Positions 20,544 through 30,616 of a DNA stretch of 64,000 nucleotides are shown piece by piece. The notes below the pieces were generated by a model. The model was given only the letters and a program-made list of their open reading frames with translations, made no database searches and was not told where the DNA came from. Within the stretch, counting starts at the first letter, position 1, and every line of letters starts with the position of its first letter. The translations under genes and the position numbers were made by a program. Origin of the DNA: Arthrobacter echini (GTDB taxonomy: Bacteria > Actinomycetota > Actinomycetes > Actinomycetales > Micrococcaceae); NCBI RefSeq assembly GCF_004803505.1, contig NZ_SSWH01000004.1, forward strand, positions 208,986-272,985, in the 5' to 3' direction.

Positions 20544-22270
20544 TGTCCACCTTCGAATACACCCTCGAGGAGGCCGGCACCGTAGCCGCTCCCCGTGTTG
20601 TTCCGAGGTCCAAGGGACGCATCGTCGTCAACTGGATCACCTCGACCGATCACAAGACGATCGGCTACATGTACCTGATCGCCTCGTTCATCTTCTTCTG
20701 CTTCGCCGGCGTGATGGCACTGATCATCCGGGCCGAGCTTTTCGAACCGGGTATGCAGATCCTGCAGACCAAGGAGCAGTACAACCAGCTCTTCACGATG
20801 CACGGCACCGTGATGCTCCTGATGTTCGCCACGCCGTTGTTCGCGGGTTTCGCGAACGTGATCATGCCGCTGCAGATCGGTGCGCCCGACGTCGCCTTCC
20901 CGCGTCTGAACGCACTGGCCTTCTGGTTCTTCCTCTTCGGCAGCACCATCGCTGTCTCCGGGTTCATCACCCCGCAGGGCGCTGCCTCCTTCGGCTGGTT
21001 CGCCTACGCACCGCTCTCCAGCACCACTTTCTCCCCGGGCATCGGTGGTGACCTGTGGGTGTTCGGGCTGGCGCTGTCAGGGTTCGGAACCATCCTCGGA
21101 TCGGTCAACTTCATCACGACGATCATCTGCCTGCGCGCGCCGGGCATGACCATGTGGCGGATGCCGATCTTCACCTGGAACACACTGATCACCGGCATCC
21201 TCGTGCTGATGGCGTTCCCCCCGCTGGCGTCGGCTCTGTTCGCCCTGGGTGCGGACCGTCGATTCGGAGCGCACATCTTCGATCCCGAGGCAGGCGGCGC
21301 CATTCTCTGGCAGCACCTGTTCTGGTTCTTCGGCCACCCGGAGGTCTACATCATCGCGTTGCCGTTCTTCGGCATCGTGTCGGAGATCTTCCCGGTCTTC
21401 AGCCGGAAGCCCATCTTCGGGTACAAGGGCATCGTCTTCGCGACCATCGCCATCGCTGCGCTGTCCATGACGGTGTGGGCGCACCACATGTACGTCACCG
21501 GAGCCGTGCTGCTGCCGTTCTTCGCGTTCATGACCATGCTGATCGCTGTTCCCACGGGTGTGAAGTTCTTCAACTGGATCGGGACGATGTGGCGGGGCTC
21601 CATCACCTTCGAGACGCCCATGCTGTGGAGCATTGGCTTCCTGGTGACCTTCCTCTTCGGAGGTCTTACGGGGATCATCCTGGCCTCGCCTCCGCTCGAC
21701 TTCCACGTCTCGGACACGTACTTCGTGGTGGCCCACTTCCACTACGTGGTGTTCGGTACGGTCGTCTTCGCGATGTTCGCGGGCTTCTACTTCTGGTGGC
21801 CTAAGTTCACCGGGAAGATGCTGAACGAGCGACTCGGCAAGATCCACTTCTGGATGCTCTTCCTCGGGTTCCACGCCACCTTCCTGATCCAGCACTGGCT
21901 CGGTGTCGACGGTATGCCCCGACGCTACGCGGACTACCTGCCGGAGGACGGCTGGACCGCCATGAACCAGTTCTCCACGGTGGGATCCTTCGTCCTCGGC
22001 GCATCGATGATCCCGTTCTTCTGGAACGTGTACATCACCTGGCGGACCGGCAAGAAGGTGGACGTCGACGATCCGTGGGGCTTCGGGGCCTCACTCGAGT
22101 GGGCAACCTCGTGCCCGCCGCCGCGCCACAACTTCACCTCACTTCCCCGGATCCGTTCCGAGCGGCCGGCGCTGGACCTCCACCATCCGGAGCTGCAGCA
22201 GACACACACCCCCGACGAGAGTGCCGCCGGCTTCATGGGAGCGGCTGACCGACAGGACACGAACGCATGA
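20543..22270 (+). CDS. ctaD: Cytochrome c oxidase subunit I (aa3)
   Basis: Catalytic subunit of the terminal oxidase, with heme a, heme a3 and CuB. The 575-residue protein has about twelve transmembrane helices; visible motifs include [10 protein letters not shown], the [15 protein letters not shown] segment with the CuB His-Tyr site, [10 protein letters not shown], and the heme-ligand region [11 protein letters not shown]. Start overlaps the ctaC stop and its own stop overlaps ctaF, so ctaCDF is one translationally coupled unit. Confidence 0.97.
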   Translation: MSTFEYTLEEAGTVAAPRVVPRSKGRIVVNWITSTDHKTIGYMYLIASFIFFCFAGVMALIIRAELFEPGMQILQTKEQYNQLFTMHGTVMLLMFATPLFAGFANVIMPLQIGAPDVAFPRLNALAFWFFLFGSTIAVSGFITPQGAASFGWFAYAPLSSTTFSPGIGGDLWVFGLALSGFGTILGSVNFITTIICLRAPGMTMWRMPIFTWNTLITGILVLMAFPPLASALFALGADRRFGAHIFDPEAGGAILWQHLFWFFGHPEVYIIALPFFGIVSEIFPVFSRKPIFGYKGIVFATIAIAALSMTVWAHHMYVTGAVLLPFFAFMTMLIAVPTGVKFFNWIGTMWRGSITFETPMLWSIGFLVTFLFGGLTGIILASPPLDFHVSDTYFVVAHFHYVVFGTVVFAMFAGFYFWWPKFTGKMLNERLGKIHFWMLFLGFHATFLIQHWLGVDGMPRRYADYLPEDGWTAMNQFSTVGSFVLGASMIPFFWNVYITWRTGKKVDVDDPWGFGASLEWATSCPPPRHNFTSLPRIRSERPALDLHHPELQQTHTPDESAAGFMGAADRQDTNA

Positions 22271-22668
22271 AGATCGAGGCCAAACTCTTCTCCCTCCTCA
22301 TGCCGTTCTTCTTCCTGGTCGGCACGGTGTATGGGTTCCTCGTCGAGTGGACGGAGCCGGTGGGCTTCCTCGCTCTCTACCTGACCGGTGGTCTGGCCGG
22401 AATGATCGGCTTCTACCTGGCCTTCACGGCCAGGCGGGTGGGGATGCGACCGGAGGATCGGCTCGACGCCGAGATCCACGAGGGATCCGGCGAGCAGGGA
22501 CACTTCAGCCCCTGGAGCTGGTGGCCCCTCGTGCTGGCTCTCGCTGCAGCCACCGGATTCCTCGGAATCGCGGTCGGATTCTGGATCCTCTACATCGGGG
22601 TCGGCTTCGCGGCGATCGCCCTCGTCGGGTGGGTCTTCGAGTACAGCCGCGGGGACCACGCCCACTAG
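22267..22668 (+). CDS. ctaF: Cytochrome c oxidase subunit IV, actinobacterial
   Basis: Small actinobacterial aa3 subunit, 133 residues with four predicted helices ([61 protein letters not shown]). It overlaps ctaD by 4 bases (ATGA) and closes the operon before a strong hairpin. Confidence 0.92.
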   Translation: MKIEAKLFSLLMPFFFLVGTVYGFLVEWTEPVGFLALYLTGGLAGMIGFYLAFTARRVGMRPEDRLDAEIHEGSGEQGHFSPWSWWPLVLALAAATGFLGIAVGFWILYIGVGFAAIALVGWVFEYSRGDHAH

Positions 22669-22704
22669 GACGAGGTCAGGCACGAGCAGATCGTCAATTC
22701 GAAT

Positions 22705-22733
22705 CGGGAAGCCCGCCAGCGGCGGGCTTCCCG
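22705..22733 (+). terminator. Terminator of the ctaCDF operon
   Basis: A perfect 13-bp stem, CGGGAAGCCCGCC (22705-22717) and GGCGGGCTTCCCG (22721-22733), with a 3-base loop, 36 bases after ctaF. No long T-run follows. Confidence 0.75.
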
Positions 22734-22800
22734 TCGTTCGGGTACTTCGCCACCGACGCCGCCGTCCGCGGTGGTGGGAAAACCGGCGTGAGGAGTCATC

Positions 22801-23589
22801 GTGATACGGCCGCGGCCTTTCGATGCCGAGCTCCTCGACGAGGACTCCGCCGAGGCGAAGCATGTGCAGCTCCGCAAGAGTCTGAGGAGCTACGTTCAGC
22901 AGCACGGTGAGCCGGGCGCGGCGATCCCGTCCGAGCGGCAGCTGAGCGAGTATTACTCCGTGGCGCGCATGACTGTACGCCAGGCCATCGATGCGCTCGT
23001 CGCCGAGGAGATCCTGGAACGCGTCGTCGGCCTCGGCACCTTCGTGGCGCGGAGCAAGCTCGACCTCCAGATGAAGCTCACCTCCTACACCGAGGAGATG
23101 ATCCGCCGCGGCATGGTGCCGGACGCCCGCGTACTCAGTTTCGAGCAGCAGGCCGCGACGCCTCTCGTCGCCAGGGAGCTGCAGATCGAGATCGGCCAGC
23201 CCGTCATACGCTTCCGCCGACAACTCCTCGCCGACGGCGAGCCCATGAGCGTCGACGAGAATTTCATTCCCGCACATCGGGTCAGAGGGATTCTCGACGA
23301 TCCTCCTCCGACCTCGCTCTACAACGTGCTGAGCGAGAAGTACGGACTCGTCATGGAGTGGGGCGAGGACACCATCGAAGCCACGGCTGCCTCACCCTCC
23401 ATCGCCCGGCTCCTCAACGTGGAGATGAACGCGCCGCTGCTGAGGATCCAGCGACACGCGTACGTGGCACGCACCATGATCGACTATTCCGTGTCCTACT
23501 ACCGGGCGGACCGGTACAAGCTCTGGGTGCCGCTGCAGCGTCCCGGGGTCAGGACACCCCGAGGGTACAGCTCCAAGCGCCTCGGCTGA
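22801..23589 (+). CDS. GntR-family transcriptional regulator (HutC/UTRA type)
   Basis: A 262-residue regulator with an N-terminal winged helix (about 20-90; IPSERQLSEYYSVARMTVRQAIDAL, GLGTFVA) and a C-terminal UTRA ligand domain (about 100-240; PVIRFRRQLLADGEPMSVDE). The start is GTG at 22801 preceded by a GGAG-containing site. Such proteins sense sugars, amino sugars or similar small molecules, but no catabolic genes adjoin: it sits alone between the cta and qcr operons, so its target is unknown. Confidence 0.85.
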   Translation: MIRPRPFDAELLDEDSAEAKHVQLRKSLRSYVQQHGEPGAAIPSERQLSEYYSVARMTVRQAIDALVAEEILERVVGLGTFVARSKLDLQMKLTSYTEEMIRRGMVPDARVLSFEQQAATPLVARELQIEIGQPVIRFRRQLLADGEPMSVDENFIPAHRVRGILDDPPPTSLYNVLSEKYGLVMEWGEDTIEATAASPSIARLLNVEMNAPLLRIQRHAYVARTMIDYSVSYYRADRYKLWVPLQRPGVRTPRGYSSKRLG

Positions 23590-23871
23590 GTCCGACGGCG
23601 AAGCCGAATATTCAGAAGCCACATACCGGTGGATCTCACCTCGTCACCGGCTGCCATATCGGCGACCACGAACGACCGCCGGCTGTACCCGCTTAACCAG
23701 GAGCAGGGACACCGTGGCGTCCTTCACCGGGCGAGCGGAGCGACGGGCGCGCTCCTCGGATCTCCACCGTCACGGCGCCGTGCACGAACTGCTGCGCCCA
23801 AGATCTCGAAAGGCAATTCTGTCGTGGCGAGTGCAGGATACAACTCGGTCGATCGGGTTGACCTCCAAGCG
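23590..23871. other. Intergenic region between the GntR gene and the bcc terminator
   Basis: The 3' side of the GntR gene to the convergent terminator. An 88-codon plus-strand frame (23629-23895) runs into the terminator stem and matches no family I know, so no gene is called. No RNA gene is evident. Confidence 0.4.
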
Positions 23872-23916
23872 AACGAGGAGGGGCCCGGGCGCTGAACGCC
23901 CGGGCCCCTCCTCGTT
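23872..23916. terminator. Strong bidirectional terminator
   Basis: A perfect 20-bp stem (23872-23891 with 23897-23916) with the 5-base loop CTGAA, rich in G/C and flanked by AACG/CGTT, just after the qcrB stop on the minus strand. It should end the qcrCAB transcript and any plus-strand transcript from the GntR side. Confidence 0.8.
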
Positions 23917-23926
23917 GAACCGTGAA

Positions 23927-25609
23927 CTACCGGCTGGCGATGGACTCGCGATCCTTCGTACCGGCGACCTCGTCGTGATGATCGTCGTGGGAAGCGGCCA
24001 GTTCGCTGGGCCGGACCGGAGCCACCCTGTCCTCGAAGAAGAACCGGGACAGACGGCCGTGGACCTTGTCGAGGCGGCTGACCTTCCCGTTCTCGTCCGG
24101 CGTCGGCTGCGATACCCGGGGCGAGTCGAAGCTCGTCAGCGTGTAGAGCTTGTAATCGTCGACAGGCTCGTGGACCTCGATGAACTCGCCGTGGGGCAGA
24201 CGCACAATGCGCCCGGTCTCACGACCGTGGAGGGCGATCTCGCGGTCCTTGCGCTGCAGCGCCAGGGAGATCCGGCGCGACACCATGAATCCGAGGATCG
24301 GCCCGATGATCACGAGCGCTCTCAGCCAGTACGTGACGTCGTTGAGGGACACCATGAAGTGGGTTGCGATGAGGTCGGAGCTTGCAGCCGCCCACATCAC
24401 GCAGTAGAAGACCACTCCCGCGACACCGATAGCGGTACGTGTAGGAGCGTTGCGCGGCCGGTCGAGCAGATGATGCTCACGTGTGTCCTTCGTGACCCAC
24501 CCTTCGATCCAGGGCCAGGCGAACATCAGGGTGAAGAGGATGATCGCGGGTACCAGCGCCGGTATCAGTACATTGAGCGACAGTGCATTGGTTCCCCAGG
24601 GGAAGGGGATCATGAACTCGAGGTCGAAATTCCCGAGCGTCCCGGGCATCAGGCGTAGCGCGCCGTCGACCCAGCCGATGTACCAGTCCGGTTGCGTACC
24701 GGCGGACACGGGGGAGGGGTCGTACGGCCCGTAATTCCAGATCGGGTTGATGGTGAATGCTGCCGCGATAGCGGCGAGGACGCCGAACACGATGAAGAAG
24801 AAGCCGCCGGCCTTCGCCGCGTAGACCGGGCCGACGGGGTATCCCACGACGTTCGTGTTGGTCCGTCCCGGACCGGGGTACTGCGAGTGCTTGTGCAGGA
24901 CCACCAGGAACAGGTGCAGCCCGATCATCAGCAGGATGACCGCCGGCACCAGCAGGATGTGGAGGACGTAGAGTCGCCCCACGATCGCCGTACCCGGGAA
25001 CTCGCCACCGAAGAGGAAGAAACTCAGGTAGGTACCGATCACGGGGATGGCCTTCATCACCCCGTCGATGATGCGCAGACCGTTGCCCGAGAGCAGATCA
25101 TCAGGCAACGAGTATCCGGTGAATCCGGCCGCCAGGCTGAGGATGAGCAGGACACAACCGATGATCCAGTTGAACTCACGGGGCTTGCGGAACGCACCTG
25201 TGAAGAAGACGCGCAGCATGTGGACAGCCACCGCGGCGACGAACAGCAGGGCCGCCCAGTGGTGTACCTGACGCATGAACAGTCCGCCGCGGACGTCGAA
25301 GGAGATGTCGAGAGTGGAGGCGTACGCCACCGACATCTCCACGCCCCGCAACGGCAAATAGCTACCGTCGTACTCCGTCTCGGCCATCGAGGGATCGTAG
25401 AAGAAGGTCAGGAACGTGCCGGAGATGAGCAGGATGACGAACGTGTAGAGCGCCACCTCACCGAACATGAACGTCCAGTGATCGGGGAAGATCTTGCGCC
25501 CGAACTCCTTGACGAGGCTCGAGCCGCCCACGCGCGAGTCGACATAATCGGTGACCTTGCCGACGCGCGTCTTCGGCACGAAGTCTTGCGTCGCAGTTGA
25601 GCTGCTCAT
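23927..25609 (-). CDS. qcrB: Cytochrome bc1 complex, cytochrome b subunit
   Basis: Di-heme cytochrome b that oxidises menaquinol in the bcc-aa3 supercomplex. The 560-residue actinobacterial form has eight or more helices, the b-heme His pairs (VHHWAALLFVAAVAVHMLR split across one pair, LLVPAVILLMIGLHLFLVVLHKHSQ in two), the PEWY-position region as SAGTQPDWYIGW, and a long soluble C-tail. It starts one base after the qcrA stop, so the qcrCAB genes are coupled. Confidence 0.96.
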   Translation of the reverse strand: MSSSTATQDFVPKTRVGKVTDYVDSRVGGSSLVKEFGRKIFPDHWTFMFGEVALYTFVILLISGTFLTFFYDPSMAETEYDGSYLPLRGVEMSVAYASTLDISFDVRGGLFMRQVHHWAALLFVAAVAVHMLRVFFTGAFRKPREFNWIIGCVLLILSLAAGFTGYSLPDDLLSGNGLRIIDGVMKAIPVIGTYLSFFLFGGEFPGTAIVGRLYVLHILLVPAVILLMIGLHLFLVVLHKHSQYPGPGRTNTNVVGYPVGPVYAAKAGGFFFIVFGVLAAIAAAFTINPIWNYGPYDPSPVSAGTQPDWYIGWVDGALRLMPGTLGNFDLEFMIPFPWGTNALSLNVLIPALVPAIILFTLMFAWPWIEGWVTKDTREHHLLDRPRNAPTRTAIGVAGVVFYCVMWAAASSDLIATHFMVSLNDVTYWLRALVIIGPILGFMVSRRISLALQRKDREIALHGRETGRIVRLPHGEFIEVHEPVDDYKLYTLTSFDSPRVSQPTPDENGKVSRLDKVHGRLSRFFFEDRVAPVRPSELAASHDDHHDEVAGTKDRESIASR

Positions 25610-25610
25610 G

Positions 25611-26633
25611 TCAGCCTCGCTCCCAGAAACTAGGTCCTACGGGTTCTTGAAAATCGCTCGAGGCGACCAGGTAGCCCTCGTCGTCCACCTCGATGGGCAG
25701 TTGGGGCAACGGACGAGCCGCTGGGCCGAAGATGACCTTCGCCTCCTGCTCGACGTCGAAGGTCGACTGGTGGCAGGGGCACAGCAGGTGGTGTGTGTGC
25801 TGTTCGTAGAGAGCTACAGGACAGCCGACGTGCGTGCAGATCTTGGAGTAGGCCACGATCCCGTCGTAGCCCCAGTCCTCGCGTCCGGGGGACGGGTTCA
25901 GATCGTTCGGATCGAGACGCATCAGCAGCACAACGGCCTTGGCCTTCTCCTCGAGCATGTCCTCGACCTCGTTGAGACCCTCGGGAATGACGTGGAACGC
26001 CGAACCGATGGTGACGTCCGATGCGCGGATGGGGGTGCCGCTGGGGTCGCGCGTCAACCGCACTCCGGTGTCCCACAGCGTCTCCTTGAGGACGTTGCCG
26101 GGAAGCGGACCGAGGTCGCGGAAGATCGCGATGGCGGGAAGAGGTGCCAGCAGGACCGCGCCGAGGAGCGTGTTGCGGATCAGGGGACGACGCTTGATAC
26201 CGGATTCTTCGAGAATGTCGTTGACCATCTGCTCGGCGTCCTGGCGGTCGCTCTCCGGGCGGATGTCGTGACGGTCCTCGGTGACCTCGTGGTCGGGCAT
26301 CAGGGTCTTGGCCCAGTGGACGATGCCGACGCCGATGCCGAGCATCGCGAATGCCGTACCCAGCCCGAGCGTCAGATTCTGCAACCTGAGGCGCTCGATC
26401 GTGTCGTTGAGGGGAATGAAGAAGTAACCGACGAAGAACAGGACGGTGCCGATGACCGAGATCGTGAAGAGGAGGGCGACCTGGCGCTCCGCACGCTTCT
26501 CGGCACGCGGGTCCCGGTCCGCGAGGCGCGGCCGGTGCGGCGGGATACCCGGGTTCTCGAACTCGTCCACCAGTTCGTTCGGCGAGCCGAATTCGATCGT
26601 CGTTCCCGGGGTGCCGTGACTAGCGTCGGCCAT
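25611..26633 (-). CDS. qcrA: Cytochrome bc1 complex, Rieske iron-sulfur subunit
   Basis: Rieske subunit of the bcc complex, 340 residues. A long N-terminal part with three transmembrane helices (the actinobacterial form) leads to a soluble [2Fe-2S] domain with CTHVGCPV and LCPCHQSTFD as cluster ligands. I chose the ATG at 26633, which has AGGGA in front; an ATG at 26645 would add MRGI. Between qcrC and qcrB. Confidence 0.95.
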   Translation of the reverse strand: MADASHGTPGTTIEFGSPNELVDEFENPGIPPHRPRLADRDPRAEKRAERQVALLFTISVIGTVLFFVGYFFIPLNDTIERLRLQNLTLGLGTAFAMLGIGVGIVHWAKTLMPDHEVTEDRHDIRPESDRQDAEQMVNDILEESGIKRRPLIRNTLLGAVLLAPLPAIAIFRDLGPLPGNVLKETLWDTGVRLTRDPSGTPIRASDVTIGSAFHVIPEGLNEVEDMLEEKAKAVVLLMRLDPNDLNPSPGREDWGYDGIVAYSKICTHVGCPVALYEQHTHHLLCPCHQSTFDVEQEAKVIFGPAARPLPQLPIEVDDEGYLVASSDFQEPVGPSFWERG

Positions 26634-26711
26634 GATCCCTCGCATCCTTCATGGGCTGGTGAGTTGTTCGGCAGTATGCAGGTGATTCGTGACCGACGGG
26701 CTTCCGGATGG

Positions 26712-27503
26712 TCATGACGACCTCGATGTCAGCCAGACGGTGAAGGCGATGATGACGCCCAGCCCGGCCACCCAGATGAACAGGCCTTCGGACACTGGTC
26801 CGAGCGACCCGAGATCGGCGCCTCCGGGCGAGCCCTGCTCCCCGATGGTGTCGAGGAAGGCGATGATGTCCTGCTTGTCCTCGGGCGTGATGTTGGCGTC
26901 GTTGAAGACCGGCATGTTCTGCGGCCCGGTGACCATGGCCTCGTAGATGTGCTTCGCGCTCGTACCATCGAGCGCCGGGGCGTACTTGCCCCGCGTCAGG
27001 GCGCCGCCCGCAGCGGCAGCGTTGTGGCACATCGCGCAGTTGACGCGGAACAGTTCCCCGCCTGCAGCGGTATCGCCCTCGGACGCATCGAGGACGTCGT
27101 CGGAGGGGATGGCCGGTCCGGCGCCCAGCGAGGCCACGTAGGCGGCCAGCTGACGAGTCTGCTCCTCGGTGAACTGCACGGGCTTGACCTGCGCCTGGGG
27201 GCCGTCCATCTGCATGGGCATGCGGCCCGTGCCGACCTGGAAGTCCACCGAAGCCGCTCCCACGCCCACCAGGGACGGTGCGGCATCGGAGCCGGTTGCG
27301 CCCATGCCGTGGCACGACGCGCAGTTCGCGGTGAACAGCTTGCTGCCCTCTTCGACATCGTTCGCGGTGAACGAGGTGGTCTGCGCCTGCGCCTCGTTGG
27401 CGGTGCTGGCTGCGGCGTAGATACCGCCGGTCGTCAGGAGCGCCATGAGGAGCAGCGCGACTGCTGCCAGGGGGTGACGCCGCCGCTGGGAAAGTGCCTT
27501 CAC
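26712..27503 (-). CDS. qcrC: Cytochrome bc1 complex, di-heme cytochrome c subunit
   Basis: Actinobacterial di-heme cytochrome cc that replaces separate cytochrome c in the bcc-aa3 supercomplex. The 263-residue protein has an N-terminal membrane signal, two CxxCH heme sites (CASCHGMG and CAMCHNAA), and a C-terminal transmembrane anchor (GLFIWVAGLGVIIAFTVWLT). Starts at GTG 27503 with AGGAAG upstream. Downstream of ctaE in the same direction. Confidence 0.95.
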   Translation of the reverse strand: MKALSQRRRHPLAAVALLLMALLTTGGIYAAASTANEAQAQTTSFTANDVEEGSKLFTANCASCHGMGATGSDAAPSLVGVGAASVDFQVGTGRMPMQMDGPQAQVKPVQFTEEQTRQLAAYVASLGAGPAIPSDDVLDASEGDTAAGGELFRVNCAMCHNAAAAGGALTRGKYAPALDGTSAKHIYEAMVTGPQNMPVFNDANITPEDKQDIIAFLDTIGEQGSPGGADLGSLGPVSEGLFIWVAGLGVIIAFTVWLTSRSS

Positions 27504-27590
27504 GGATTACTTCCTGCCTCTTGTGGTACCAGAGCTTCTGGAGATCTGCATCGGATTCTACCTCTAGTAGAAGAACGTACGGGGGGTGAA

Positions 27591-28229
27591 TTACTGAAGG
27601 AAGTAGATGATCAGGAACAGACCGATCCAGACGACGTCCACGAAGTGCCAGTAGTACGAGGTCACGATCGCGGACGTTGCTTCGAAGTGCCCGAACTGAC
27701 GCGCCAGGAACGCCCGTCCGATGATCAGCAGGAAGGCGACGAGACCACCGATCACGTGGATACCGTGGAATCCGGTGGTGATGTAGAAGGCGGACCCGAA
27801 CGGGTTGGACGAGAGCGAGACACCCTCGGACACGAGCTGCGCATACTCGTACGCCTGGACGGCGACGAAGATGGAACCCATCAGGAACGTGAGCAGGAAC
27901 CACTCCACCATGCCCCAGCGGGAGATGGCGAAGGGGCCGCCGATCCGTCGCGGCTGGAGCCGCTCTGCCGCGAACACGCCGAACTGGCAGGTAACGGAGC
28001 TCAACACCAGAATGATGGTGTTGACGAGCGCGAACGGGACGTTCAGCTTCTGAGTCTCTACTGCCCACAACTCACCGGAGGTGGAGCGGAGGGTGAAGTA
28101 CATGGCAAAGAGGCCTGCGAAGAACATCAACTCGCTCGACAGCCACACCACGGTTCCCACGGAAACCATGTTGGGGCGGTTGAGCGCGGGATGCGGCGCG
28201 GCGCTGGGGGCTTGGGTCGCGGAGGTCAC
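27591..28229 (-). CDS. ctaE: Cytochrome c oxidase subunit III (aa3)
   Basis: Subunit III of the aa3 oxidase, 212 residues with five to six helices; [21 protein letters not shown] and [14 protein letters not shown] are the family signatures, and it ends in [19 protein letters not shown] split over the last helix. First gene of a ctaE-qcrC-qcrA-qcrB run, the usual actinobacterial order, divergent from trpD. Confidence 0.95.
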   Translation of the reverse strand: MTSATQAPSAAPHPALNRPNMVSVGTVVWLSSELMFFAGLFAMYFTLRSTSGELWAVETQKLNVPFALVNTIILVLSSVTCQFGVFAAERLQPRRIGGPFAISRWGMVEWFLLTFLMGSIFVAVQAYEYAQLVSEGVSLSSNPFGSAFYITTGFHGIHVIGGLVAFLLIIGRAFLARQFGHFEATSAIVTSYYWHFVDVVWIGLFLIIYFLQ

Positions 28230-28360
28230 GAGTTCATTATGTCCCCAAGAACAGCGCGATCACCAACACGAAACGGCCTGCATTTCGCGCCGGTGACTGG
28301 TAGTCGGCTGCCACGCCCGTGTTCACGCGGAAGTTCGCCGTCGCCGTCTTCTACATTTCG

Positions 28361-28376
28361 TAGATAATCTTGGACG
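28361..28376 (+). promoter_or_regulatory. -10 region for a leaderless trpD message
   Basis: GATAAT (28363-28368) stands eight bases before the trpD GTG, with no ribosome binding site in between. This spacing puts the transcription start at or just before the start codon, as in leaderless actinobacterial genes. Confidence 0.55.
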
Positions 28377-29438
28377 GTGAGTCCGCCAACACCAGCCCCT
28401 TCGCCGTCCTCCACATGGCCATCGATCTTCTCGTCCCTGGTCGCAGGGAGGGATCTCGGGGCGGAGCAGAGCCGCTGGGCAATGGACTCGATCATGGCCG
28501 GCGAGGCGAGCCATGCGCAGATGGCCGGCTTCCTCATGGGACTGCGGGCCAAGGGGGAGTCCGTCGCCGAACTCGCCGGGCTGGTCCAGGCGATGCTCGA
28601 TCGCGCCCACCGGATCACAGTGGGCGGACCGACCCTGGACATCGTGGGCACCGGCGGGGACGGCCTGAACACGCTGAACATCTCGACGATGAGCTCCCTC
28701 GTGGCCGTCGGTGCCGGGGCGAAGGTGGTCAAGCACGGGAACAGGGGAGCCTCGTCCGCCTCGGGCGCCGCGGACGTGATCGAGGCGCTCGGCGTCCGGC
28801 TGGATCTGGAACCCGCCAACGTCGCGCGGACCGCGGAGCTGGCCGGCATCACCTTCTGCTTCGCGCAGGTCTTCCACCCGTCGATGAAGCACGTGGCTGT
28901 GCCCCGGCGCGATCTGGGTGTCCCGACCACCTTCAACTTCCTCGGCCCGTTGAGCAATCCGGCGGGAGTGAGTGCACAGGCGCTCGGTTGCGCCGACGCG
29001 AGAATGGCACCGCTGATGGCGGGCGTCCTCGCGGGAAGAGGAGTCAGAGCGCTCGTGTTCCGGGGTGACGACGGTCGGGACAAGCTGACCACGAGCGGAA
29101 CGTCGACGATCTGGGAGGTCCGCGACGGCGCCGTCCGTGCGTACGGGGTGCATCCGGGGGATTTCGGGCTGGATGTCGTGCCCGTCGATGCGCTACGGGG
29201 TACCACCGCGGGTGCCAATGCGGACGTGGTGCGGGCTGTTCTCGACGGGCAGGACGGGCCGGTGCGCGACGCCGTCGTGCTCAATGCCGCAGCAGGACTC
29301 GTGGCGCTCGACGAGCGGGCCGACGGGGACCTCGTCGAGCGGATCGTGCGTGCCATGGCCCGCGCACGCTCAGCCATCGACTCGGGAGCAGCAGCACGGG
29401 CGCTGGCACGGTGGATCGAGGTGAGCAGGTCCTACTGA
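28377..29438 (+). CDS. trpD: Anthranilate phosphoribosyltransferase
   Basis: Second step of tryptophan synthesis: transfers phosphoribose from PRPP to anthranilate. The 353-residue protein has the PRPP site [30 protein letters not shown], and [12 protein letters not shown]. The start is GTG 28377, apparently leaderless. Stand-alone trpD near the cytochrome genes, away from the trp operon, is common in actinobacteria. Confidence 0.95.
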   Translation: MSPPTPAPSPSSTWPSIFSSLVAGRDLGAEQSRWAMDSIMAGEASHAQMAGFLMGLRAKGESVAELAGLVQAMLDRAHRITVGGPTLDIVGTGGDGLNTLNISTMSSLVAVGAGAKVVKHGNRGASSASGAADVIEALGVRLDLEPANVARTAELAGITFCFAQVFHPSMKHVAVPRRDLGVPTTFNFLGPLSNPAGVSAQALGCADARMAPLMAGVLAGRGVRALVFRGDDGRDKLTTSGTSTIWEVRDGAVRAYGVHPGDFGLDVVPVDALRGTTAGANADVVRAVLDGQDGPVRDAVVLNAAAGLVALDERADGDLVERIVRAMARARSAIDSGAAARALARWIEVSRSY

Positions 29439-29584
29439 CGGGCGGTGAGGCAGAACCTGGCCGGCTGAGGACGCTACTGCAGCCGTGGGACAGGATCCAC
29501 CGGGGACGGCCGGGTCGTCGAAGCCGCCTCGGCGAGCTGAATGGCTGAAGCTCCTCGGTGAGCTGTTCCCCGGACCTGCGAGGC

Positions 29585-29866
29585 TCAGTTGTCGAAGCCG
29601 AGGGAGAACGCGGCGTCGAGGTCGTGCTGGGAGTACGAGCGGAAGGCGATCTGGGTCGTCGTCGAGCGGATGCCCTCGATCTTCGACAGCCGATCCGCGA
29701 TCACGTCGGCCAGGTCCTCGTGACGGCTCACCCGCGCGATGGCGATCAGGTCCCACTCGCCGGTCACCGAGTACACCTCGCTGATGCCCTCGATCTCCGA
29801 AATGGACTGGGCGCTCTCGGGGATGCGCGAGGCATCGGTCTGGATGAGGACGAAGGCGGTGATCAT
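29585..29866 (-). CDS. Stand-alone Lrp/AsnC ligand-binding (RAM) domain protein
   Basis: A 93-residue protein consisting only of the effector-binding/oligomerisation domain of Lrp/AsnC regulators (ITAFVLIQTDAS, VYSVTGEWDLIAIARV, IRSTTTQIAFRSY); the DNA-binding helix-turn-helix is absent. Such small proteins may sense amino acids or modulate full-length Lrp relatives. It converges on trpD, consistent with but not proving an amino-acid link. Confidence 0.8.
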   Translation of the reverse strand: MITAFVLIQTDASRIPESAQSISEIEGISEVYSVTGEWDLIAIARVSRHEDLADVIADRLSKIEGIRSTTTQIAFRSYSQHDLDAAFSLGFDN

Positions 29867-29907
29867 GGCGAGCCTTTCACGGAAGCCGGGGAAGTCGTGC
29901 TCCTACG

Positions 29908-30456
29908 CTACCGGTCGCCACAGGTCGTCGATGATGCCGGATTGTGCACCGAGCGAGCGCCGGACCGCAGCCGTCCGGGGAGGTCAGGGAAGCCGGCTCG
30001 GCGGACGGCGGCCGAGAGGTGGGCCCGGCTCGCGTCGAGCGCGACGTTGCTGACGAGTACCGCGGGGCCGCGGTGGACGAGTCCGTCAGTCAGCGGCCGG
30101 CACCGGATGCCGCCCCTGCCGCGCATCGCCCTGTGCGCCCCGGGCGCCAGTACCCTGTCCATCCAGACGCAGGGGTGCGCAGGACGACCGGCGTGGAACG
30201 CGACACTGTGGCCTGCCGATTCGAGCACGAAGTCCTCGCCCAGGAGTGGAGCGAGCTCCGCGCCGCGCAGGACGACGTTCCGACGGGGCAGGAGAGGATC
30301 GAAAGGTGCCTCGCCGAGTTCTCGTGCAATGTCCTCGAGTGCCTCGACGGCGAAGAGCGTCACGGCCGCGTCCATGTGCGCCGCCTTGCCGAAGAAACGA
30401 TCGCCGACGATCCCCTTGCCGGCGACGACCCTCACACTGTCCTCGTCGGATGTCAC
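29908..30456 (-). CDS. MOSC domain protein, N-terminally truncated by an amber codon
   Basis: MOSC (molybdenum cofactor sulfurase C-terminal) domain protein; visible signature is HPCVWMDRVLAPGAH and the following RGRGGIRCRPLTDG, with the conserved Cys. The open frame from GTG 30456 gives 182 residues. In the same frame upstream, residues reading VEILHLLVSPEHAYFGR look like the normal family N-terminus, and an ATG at 30553-30555 begins MAH followed at once by TAG (30544-30546). So the natural start seems blocked, and the product is either truncated, started at a non-standard codon, or the gene is decaying. Substrate unknown. It precedes the trpD/AsnC region and is not part of the nan locus. 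Confidence 0.7.
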   Translation of the reverse strand: MTSDEDSVRVVAGKGIVGDRFFGKAAHMDAAVTLFAVEALEDIARELGEAPFDPLLPRRNVVLRGAELAPLLGEDFVLESAGHSVAFHAGRPAHPCVWMDRVLAPGAHRAMRGRGGIRCRPLTDGLVHRGPAVLVSNVALDASRAHLSAAVRRAGFPDLPGRLRSGARSVHNPASSTTCGDR

Positions 30457-30616
30457 GACATCGGCCGCGCCGTCCCGGGCTCGGCCGAAATATGCATGCT
30501 CGGGCGAGACCAGCAGGTGCAGGATCTCGACGTCGTACCGATACTAGTGGGCCATGGTGCAACGCTAGCCGGACGGGACCGGCCGGAGCCAACCGCCGGC
30601 ATCCATGTCCCGGCGA

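Noticed and set aside
23629..23895. An 88-codon ORF between the GntR gene and qcrB
   Set aside because: It ends inside the terminator stem, lacks any known motif and its composition is like noncoding frames nearby.
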